Origin: Chloranthus sessilifolius | Taxonomy: Eukaryota; Streptophyta; Magnoliopsida; Chloranthales; Chloranthaceae | DNA: 64,000 nt | Direction of reading: 5' to 3' | Assembly: GCA_021018995.1 (NCBI GenBank) | Contig: CM037587.1 | Span: forward strand, 61,168,104-61,232,103 | Shown here: positions 57,307 to 64,000 of the stretch, one piece after another | Numbering within the stretch: the first letter of the stretch is position 1 | How the letters are laid out: the number at the start of each line of letters is the position of its first letter | Notes under the pieces: generated by a model | What the model saw: only the letters and a program-made list of their open reading frames with translations | Database searches by the model: none | Told to the model about the DNA's origin: nothing | Made by a program: the position numbers and the translations under genes

Positions 57307-57694
57307 CAAAAATAGGATGTCTGAAAAAAACAGAAGAAAGAGAAAACCAAACAAAAAGAAAAAATAGAAAAGAATAATCATGAGGCATGTACAGTAAAAA
57401 TCCCCAAGGAAGAAGTGTATTATGACAACTTGAAGGCTATCAAGGAAACCTCTTAAACCCAAAATACCTTCAAAATTCCTAACCTTACTCATTACCACGA
57501 TTCATCCCGAAAGAAAGCCCTCTTCAAGGTCTACGAGCAGTCTCAGTATCCGTTGAGTCAATACGAGTCAAGCCATGAGACAATAAAAGAACTCCACCCA
57601 GCCAGCTATGACGGAATCAATATCCATGTCGTGGCCTTTGAAAAAGAAAAATATATATAAAGAAAAAGAAAATAAAGATATACAAGCTAAAAGT

Positions 57695-57890
57695 AAGATG
57701 GACGTAGTGAAAACTCGAAAGGGTGCTACGGGTAAAAAAAGCGAGTTTATGCAGATCGGGTGAAAACCCAAAAGGGCGCCCTAGGTAAAAATGTAAACTC
57801 ATGAACGTGGTGAAAATATGAAAGGGCGCTATGGGTTAAGAGAGGGCGATAGCGGGCACGGCAGAAATCCGTCTTGGGTGCTATGAGTAA
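57695..57890 (+). repeat. Degenerate ~60-bp repeats (GAAAACCCAAAAGGGCGCC)
   Basis: Three or four copies of GTGAAAAYxCGAAAGGGYGC plus TAxGGGTAAAAA, spaced about 60 bases. Such blocks are usual downstream of integrase in Tat elements. Confidence 0.6.
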
Positions 57891-58225
57891 AAAATAAATG
57901 TTAAGAGGAAAGAAAAGGAGGATCCATCGGGCACACCTTGTGCTATCTGGTTCCCCACTGGGTCTCTCATATTAGTCCAATTCGGGTCCCGACTAAGAAT
58001 GTCCTCACAAACCGCACCATCAAACGTCTGACCCGAGGTAAAGAGAAAAGGTTGATTAGACCCAAAAGGGATAGATGTTCCGGCCTTGGTAAAATTGCTG
58101 AACCTCACTCAGATCCAACCACGTAAAGGGGTTCGATTATGCACAAAAGAGAGACAAATTATCTCACCTTGTAGTTAAGGCATCAAACCAAAAAGAAAAG
58201 AAGAAGAGAGAAGGAGAGGGCAAGG

Positions 58226-58675
58226 AGGCCACTTTTGTAGAAGATAATAAATTTTCCCTTTCCCATGTTCACACCCACACTATGTGCACCACCACTGGGA
58301 AAGGAGGCCACTTTTGTAAAAGATAATAAATTTCCCTTTCCGATATTTACACCCACACTATGTGGCCACTTTTGTAAAAGAAAATAAAATTTTCTTTCCC
58401 ATGTTCACACACACACTATGTGCACCACCATTGGCCAAGGAGGCCACTTTTGTAAAAGACAATAAATTTCTCTTTCCCATGTTCACACCCATACTATGTG
58501 CACCACCACCGGGCAGGAAGGTCATTTTGCAAAAGATAATAGATTTCCCTTTCCCATTTATGTGTCCATACTATGCTCTTTACATCTAAAAACAAATCCA
58601 CCAATCAAAAGAGAGGAGAAATGATACTTTTTGTAAGATAATAGGTTTCCCTTTTTCATTTACAAGCCTACATTT
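58226..58675 (+). repeat. Minisatellite, ~62-78-bp unit, 5-6 copies
   Basis: Each unit contains GGCCACTTTTGTAAAAGA, TAAATTTCCCTTTCCCATG, TTCACACCCACACTATG and, in most, TGCACCACCA. The last two copies are more diverged. Copy starts are about 58226, 58301, 58363, 58437, 58515 and 58612. Confidence 0.88.
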
Positions 58676-58942
58676 AGCTTGTACCACATCCAAAAAAAAA
58701 ATATAATCTGTGATGTCTAGCTTCCCTTTTTTCCTTTTTACAAAAAAGAAAAAAACAATAAAAACATGAAGAAAATATCTATACCAAAAAAGATGTAACT
58801 GCATAGGGGTTTCTTATGCCCCCTTCTAAGGTTTTGATCTATGCAAAAAGGTATGTGCATGATGGAATCAACGACCCAACTTGTGCTTTAAGGTACAAAT
58901 CTCTGCATGTAAAGCATCCTCCCGAACATCCCGCTTTGTCAT

Positions 58943-60390
58943 CTAGCAGTCATGAAGACTCCTATACCGTTTCCAGGAGGTATTAGTAGCACCAAGAGCA
59001 TCACTGAAGGCTTCTTTCAGATGAAGAACCTCATACTCAGCTACACTAGCTCTGGCTTCTGCCACTTTCGGTCTAACTTTTTGTTTCTCTAAATATTTGT
59101 GTAGGACTTGCTTCTCGTCCACCAGCAACTCAATACGGGCCCGAAGCATCGACTCTTTCGACCAAGGCCTCCCTGCATCACTATCTTTTGCCTGGTCCAA
59201 GCGACAAGCAGAAAGCCTCTCAGATAGTAACCAAGCCTCATACCCTGGGGAGGTCAAAACCAAGTCTCCTTGCTCTAGATCACACATATGCGTCGACTGA
59301 CGCGTTTCCCAGAGAGCAGCTATCCTATCCAAATCCATTGAAGACCCCCCAGAAGAAAATCAAGTCGCATAGGAGTGGCCTTGTCACCCAAGGCACCTGC
59401 TGAGAGCAACCAAGCTGGCGCAACACTTGGAAGGGAAAATAATAAGTACTATTGGTCAGGTCGAGGAGAGTGATGCCCTCGTAATCTCTAGAGCAAACTA
59501 CTGGGAAAGTTCGGTCTAACTAGGGAAGCCTCCATACCAATTCAGCTTCAGACAACCAAAGCTTCACCCCTGAATATTCCCCTGTGACAATATGTGGCAT
59601 CAACCTAAAAAGCAGTGAGCCACCTCACCACAATCAACGTAGAAGAGAGGCACGGATCCCAAAATAGCAAAGTGCTCCCCAAGCCAGATTTAGAATAGAA
59701 TAGGGCATCCCTGAAGGCACTCCACTTTGCCTAGGGCAAAAGCATCACGACAACGATAAAGCTCTGCCAACACCATCTGCATCACAGAACGACCTCTCTC
59801 AAGTTCCGCCAGGACGTCGCATAGTGTGAGCGAAAAGCTCTCTCCCCCAATATAGAAAAGGACCTCTGAGAGAAGGCAAAAAATAAAAGCCTTTACGTTG
59901 TGGATCTTTCTAATCATCAATTTTTGCAAGCTTTCCTCGCTAAAAAGTTCTCTCAGGAATTTCATTGAACACCTGGAGGCCCGCCAATGAGACTTTTCTC
60001 ATAATCAGTTTTCTTCAAACCCAAAGTTGTATGGATGACTTTAGCATAGCCTGGTTTTGGCACTACTTTGGTAAGGCTCCTATCTAGCTTCAAACCCAAT
60101 AGGCTGGAGAGCTCCTCAAGAGTGGGAGTTAACCCACGCTTCCCAAAACGAAGGACATGGGTATCCACTTCCCAAGAGGAGGTTGCCGCGTGAATAAGAA
60201 CCCAAAGTGGAGGGACTTCAAGAAAAGATGAAAGACGGGTCAATCCAAACTGATCTATACCCGTGAGCTTGCTCTCATGCAAACTCTCAAGCCACTTCTT
60301 TAAAAAACTGGGCCTTGTACCCAAAGTGGGAAGTATAGAGGTCCCAAACCCCCCACGTGAGGCAGGATCGGAAAGCGGGTCTATGGTCAT
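58943..60390 (-). pseudogene. Antisense ORF region of the Tat element (PMD/DUF7745-like)
   Basis: The first minus-strand stretch (60390-59962) reads LTRLSSFLEVPPLWVLIHAA, SSWEVDTHVLRFGKRGLTPT and LEELSSLLGL, the core pattern of the plant-mobile-domain/DUF7745 proteins found antisense between integrase and the right LTR in Tat elements. A second stretch (59965-59690) and a third (59338-58943) follow. The third has charged, coiled-coil-like helices (ARIELLVDEKQVLHKYLEKQ) and is the usual C-terminal part. Function in the element is unknown. The region carries several interruptions. Confidence 0.7.
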
Positions 60391-60547
60391 ACAAAGATGT
60401 TTTGAGGATACAATTCAATGTAGGATGATGGACCCACCCTTGGGAAAGCAAAAACAAAAATAGCAGCAAAGTGTACACAACCCAACTCAAAAGAGAGAAA
60501 TAAGTGCATTCTCGGGCTGAAAAGGCACCACTTTCCCCAGGAAGCAC

Positions 60548-60717
60548 TTGGCATGTATAATACACACGCTAGAGCAAAATTTTCCAGGTTTTGCTTAGCG
60601 TGTATATTACACATGCTAAGCCATTTATTTTCCAAGGTATGCTTAGCGTGTGTAATATACACGCTAAGCCATTCTGTCCTCAGACTTGCCTAGCGTTGAT
60701 ATTACACATGCCAGGCC
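60548..60717. repeat. Phased palindrome array, 3' region (4 copies)
   Basis: Palindromes start at about 60548, 60591, 60639 and 60686 (spacing 43, 48, 47). Best copy: TTAGCGTGTGTAATATACACGCTAA-type, with halves TTAGCGTGT and ACACGCTAA. The array lies just upstream (on the minus strand) of the antisense ORF region, so it sits where that gene's promoter would be. Confidence 0.85.
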
Positions 60718-61139
60718 AGTAATGTCCCCCAAAAAGAAGAAAGAAGGCTGGGGAGGTCATTTTTGCTGGTCCCCTGGCCAACCCACTTGTATTTCCTGCT
60801 ATTTGCTTAAAGAACACATACTGAGATATGAAAAGTTGTCATCTAACTATTACAGAGTTTTCCTTGCAGGAAAGATCCGCACAGACATGAAAGTGTTGGC
60901 CACTATTAACCAAGTATGTGGCCCCGGGGCCATTCCTTTTCTAAAAATCTGAGTCCATCCTGCAAAAGATCCGGCATACCACAACAAAAAGGAAGAGATA
61001 GAACATACAATAGATAAAGAAGCACTAACATTCATTCTAAATAAAACACCATCTACAACATAGTCTCATATCATCCATTACATTTTCTAGAATAAAAAGC
61101 AATATCTCAAAAGTCTAAAAAGTTCATCAAATCAGAAAA

Positions 61140-61560
61140 GGCCTAATCCTTAGCAGTGCCCTTGGATTTCTTGCACCGGTGCGAGGAACTATGGTATGTC
61201 TGAACCTCCCCCACCCTAGACCACGTCTGAGATAGCCTGCCGATCAACGAGCGCGACTCCTCCCGAGCACGTTGCAAGCATCTTACCGGGAAGTTAGATA
61301 GGGGTTGTAAAGCAAAAATCCGAGTCAGTCAGTAAAGCACTTACAACTTACACATCCCGAAGATTGGCAATGTAGTGATAGTACTCCGCCTGATTGACAG
61401 CCGACTCATAATTCTGCAAGGAAAAAGGAGGTCAGCTATAAGAACCGCATTGCAAAAGCAAGTAAAGGAGATATACGAGATAGAAGAACTCACCCCTGGG
61501 AATAGCTTGAGAGGAGGGACCCAGATCGCTTCAGCAGATAGGCAAGCCTGTTCAGTCACT
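61140..61560 (-). pseudogene. C-terminal exons of a PMD-gene-like unit
   Basis: On the minus strand three exon-like blocks are bounded by GT-AG sites: WVPPLKLFPG before GTGAGT (about 61493), NYESAVNQAEYYHYIANLRD after TTCCTTGCAG (about 61420), and RAREESRSLIGRLSQTWSRV followed by a Ser/Lys-rich tail. I infer they are the last exons of a gene related to the antisense or PMD-like unit nearby. No upstream exons are found in place, so it is a fragment. Confidence 0.4.
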
Positions 61561-61573
61561 TCGGTATATTATA

Positions 61574-61678
61574 TTATATTATACATGTCAGGCTAAATTT
61601 GGCCAAAAGAAGCCTAGCGTGTATATTATATACGTCAGGCCAAAAGGAGCTTAGCGTGTATATTATACACGCTAAGAC
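61574..61678. repeat. Palindrome array upstream of the PMD-like unit (3 copies)
   Basis: Copies at about 61574, 61611 and 61647. The last has perfect halves TTAGCGTGTAT and ATACACGCTAA. It lies directly before the leader-like sequence of the plus-strand PMD-like unit. Confidence 0.82.
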
Positions 61679-61689
61679 AGAACTGAGGG

Positions 61690-62674
61690 GTTTTAAAACC
61701 GTCGAGCCCGAGCAAAAAAGGGCATTTTTCAAAAACTTTTCTTCCCCCCTCCAAACCGAACCGGGATCTCTTCCTAGTGCCTCCTTGAATCGATTTGAAC
61801 CACGTCATTTTGCTGGCGTCCACTCTTGCCGATCAAACGTACGTTCCACACTGGGTAAAGGATCAATTTCCTTCCAAAGTAATCATCTTTTTAACCCTAT
61901 TACTTTTGATTTTTCTTGAATTATTTTCAATGTAGTTAGATTTCTATTGTAAATGCGATTATCTATGATCCGTTTAATTGATTTATATGCAATGGTATTG
62001 ATTTTAAATGAAAGTAAGATTACATAATGCCTTATTTTTCCTTTTCTCCTTTTTTATGGGATTTCCTTGGTGTGATTAGCAGCCCCCCCCTCCCCTCCCC
62101 TCCCCTCCCCTCCCCCTTTTCTTTTTTGGATTTGCACCTTGTTGTGTCTACGCATGGTTGTTTATTTTTTTCTATTCTTTGCAAACTGATTTATACAAAC
62201 ACACACACATTTTTTGTTGTTTATTTTTATTTTTATTATATATATACATTTTTTAAAAGAAAGGCCTTTGGCATGCACGATTTTCCTCCCTATCTGTGTG
62301 GATAGGGTCTTTTTTTTTTGAAAAAGGTGTTTTGTAGTTTTTTGCTGTTTTGTGTTTTGTTTTTTTTGAAAGCACCCCCCACCCGTAGTCCATGTGCATC
62401 AGGGATCTTGACCAAAAATTTATAAAATTGTGGAAAATGAGGTTCTTCTATCTTCTTTTTTTTTTTTGCCTATATACATATAATTTTTTTTTGTTTATTC
62501 TTGTGGGGGGCCGTGTTAGGCTCGTACCCTTTTTTTATGTTTTTTTTTTTACTGCAATGCCGATGTCTAAGATTGGTGACAGATGAATGGAGAATACTTA
62601 CCTTCTTTTGGCTTGTAGTAATCGGCTCCTTTTTACTAACATTCCCTTGATGTTTGTCACCTTGTCCTTCTCAG
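61690..62674 (+). promoter_or_regulatory. Probable leader and leader intron of the PMD-like unit
   Basis: C/T-rich leader-like DNA (61735-61830) is followed by a candidate donor GGGTAAAGG near 61854 and a T-rich stretch to the acceptor TTCTCAG at 62674. A C4T-type simple repeat lies at 62081-62116. Many T-runs fit an intron. Confidence 0.4.
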
Positions 62675-64000
62675 AATGTCGAGTGAAGAGGAACAAGGGA
62701 ACAAGGAGGGGCCTGAGGTGGTCTATGGTCCTCGGGGGGAGCAGTTTATTGCATTGCAGCGCTCTTCCCGAGTTTGGTACGAGATGTAGGGCAAGGTGGC
62801 CCGTACTGCTCTACTTAATCAACAGTACGCCCATATCTCGAATTTCGGGATTGCCGGCAAGGTAAGAAAATAGGTTTTTGCCGCTTTATCATTTTGTGCA
62901 AGCTTTCTTTGCCCCAGGATCTGATATATATATTTTTTTCTTTGCAATTCTCGATTATGTTCTGTGGAGGCTAGTTCGACCTCCAACGCCCTTACGTCCT
63001 CCTTTCCCCCCGGTTGTGATAGCTCAGGTTGGATTTGGAGACTTTCTTTCATGCCCTGCCATAAGGGGAGATTCGGCCTATTTGAAGGCCCTAGTAGAGT
63101 GGTTCCGGCCTGAGACTATGACATTCCATATGTCGATGGCCAAGATGACCATTACCCCTGTTGACTGGTTGATGATCACAGAGATCAGGATAGGGGGCAC
63201 GCCCGTGGTCGGCCTTCATGTGCCAGGTCGGGACGAGGTGGTTCAGCTAATCGGGGATTATCACCCCTCACAGGAATATGAGTAGTTCGGAAGTCAAGCT
63301 CTCCTAGTTAGCCGATCTGTTTAGTGACGAGGAGTTGGTTGATCCAAACCAACCAGATATGGATATTGCCATTGAGCCTGAGCGTGCCGTGATGATGGCT
63401 TGTATCTTGCTCCTCTACCTCCTGGGTAAGACTCTTTTTGCCAACGCCAGCAGAGGCCGGGTCTCATTGTCCTTGCTTAGTCTTATGGGGAATTGGGACA
63501 ATGTGCACCGGTATGACTGGGGCAGGGTCGGGTACACTATTTTGATGTCTAGCCTGTCACGAGCCTCGATTGGGGATTTGGGTTTTGTGGTTGGTTTCTG
63601 GCCTGTGATAGAGGTAACTCCTGGCTTTCCCACTCTTTCTGGTTTATTATCTTGCAATTTCTCTTGCCTCTGACGTATCCTTTATGTTTGCTCCTTTTTA
63701 GGTTTGGGGATATTTGCACTTTCAGCCGGGCCGCCCTCTCCTTTTCTCGGATATTTATACCTACCCCCTCATGAGTAGCTGGCATAAGAGTCATCGCAGG
63801 GATATTGGAATGAAGCATTTGGAGTTGGGCTTGAGGTCCCAATTTGATTTGTCGATCTCGGAGCAAGTATGGCTACTTCACCCTTTTCTTTCTCAGAGTT
63901 TCTTTCTTTGATGCTGCCTGTTTGACCGATAGGGCATTCTTTGTGTGGGCAGGTCATTTACGACCCTTACACCGGTTCCCCCTACTAGGAACGAGCTGTC
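62675..64000 (+). pseudogene. Plant-mobile-domain (PMD)-like gene, partial, right end outside window
   Basis: The start reads MSSEEEQGNKEGPEVVYGPR. The PMD core follows: VGFGDF, LKALVEWFRPETMTFHMSMA, KMTITPVDWLM, GGTPVVGLHVPGRDEV, ACILLLYLLGKTLFANAS, YDWGRVGYTILMSSLSRASI and WGYLHFQPGR. GT-AG boundaries are visible after 62861, 63613 and 63866, with exons resuming at 63028, 63702 and 63951. PMD proteins (MAIN/MAIL1 relatives) occur as host genes and inside transposons. Here the unit sits in the far 3' part of the Tat element or in a separate insertion. It looks broken in a few places. Confidence 0.7.

Larger units (their letters stand above)
39072..64000 (+). mobile_element. Giant Tat/Ogre-like Ty3/gypsy element, right end outside window
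   Basis: Parts in order are LTR (39072-40611), primer site, leader, gag, nested Athila-like element (43787-50011), remaining gag with zinc knuckle, protease, reverse transcriptase, RNase H pair, integrase (to about 56990), then about 7 kb of extra DNA with repeats, an antisense ORF region and a PMD-like unit. No right LTR is seen, so the element exceeds 18.7 kb even without the nested insertion, which fits the Ogre/Tat size range. It is a fossil with well over a dozen interruptions. The part after 61560 could instead be a separate insertion. Confidence 0.8.

Noticed and set aside
56985-57498. Long minus-strand ORFs rich in Phe, Ile and Tyr, resembling membrane proteins
   Set aside because: Translation of poly-A, GAA and TA low-complexity DNA. 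Not real membrane segments.
1-64000. CRISPR arrays, rRNA, tRNA genes, riboswitches, bacterial operon signals
   Set aside because: None seen. The phased palindromes have variable spacers of similar length but are plant retroelement sequence on context, not a CRISPR array.

Overview
The window is nuclear DNA from a flowering plant with a large, repeat-rich genome. The evidence is one recognisable plant gene end (OSCA1/CSC1 calcium channel), plant-type retrotransposons (Ty1/copia, Tekay-like, Athila-like and Tat/Ogre-like Ty3/gypsy), plant L1 LINE, hAT, Mutator-like and probable Helitron pieces, and degenerate TTTAGGG telomere-like DNA. Splicing signals are GT-AG. The species cannot be told from the sequence. 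A magnoliid or early eudicot is only a guess. No rRNA, tRNA or CRISPR array was seen.

Layout. 1-4485: minus-strand LTR of a Tekay/Del-like gypsy element running off the left edge, itself split by a 2.36 kb non-autonomous hAT with a perfect 8-bp target duplication. 4486-6199: front part of a minus-strand copia element (LTR, gag, start of protease) into which that gypsy element went. 6200-8082: start of an OSCA1-like gene on the minus strand (two coding exons and the end of a 5'-leader intron). The copia/gypsy nest sits in its intron 2, so the other exons should lie left of the window. 8083-14132: intergenic DNA with small elements (a MITE cluster, an 81-bp tRNA-derived SINE, a near-perfect 66-bp hairpin, a 385-bp hAT MITE, a copia tail). 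14133-20096: a broken hAT transposon containing a ~1.9 kb inverted repeat at about 97% identity. 20097-25800: a minisatellite, a probable Helitron terminus, an old LINE remnant and foldback MITEs. 26030-35560: two hATs of the TTF/DUF4371 type in opposite orientation, the first split by a 5.56 kb L1 with a 14-bp target duplication. 35560-39071: low-complexity and telomere-like DNA.

39072-64000: one giant Tat/Ogre-like gypsy element on the plus strand, without its right LTR in view, holding a nested 6.2 kb Athila-like element that lacks pol. Its parts are a 1.54 kb LTR, primer binding site, gag, protease, reverse transcriptase, RNase H, integrase, then at least 7 kb of extra DNA with an antisense ORF region and a plant-mobile-domain (PMD)-like transcription unit.

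The most unusual observation is a family of short, phased palindromes (half-sites TTAGCGTGT and ACACGCTAA, about 47 bp apart) in the LTR, leader and far 3' region of this giant element, including just upstream of the PMD-like unit. The only host gene with clear function is OSCA1. Everything else is mobile DNA at various stages of decay, so no multi-gene pathway can be inferred.
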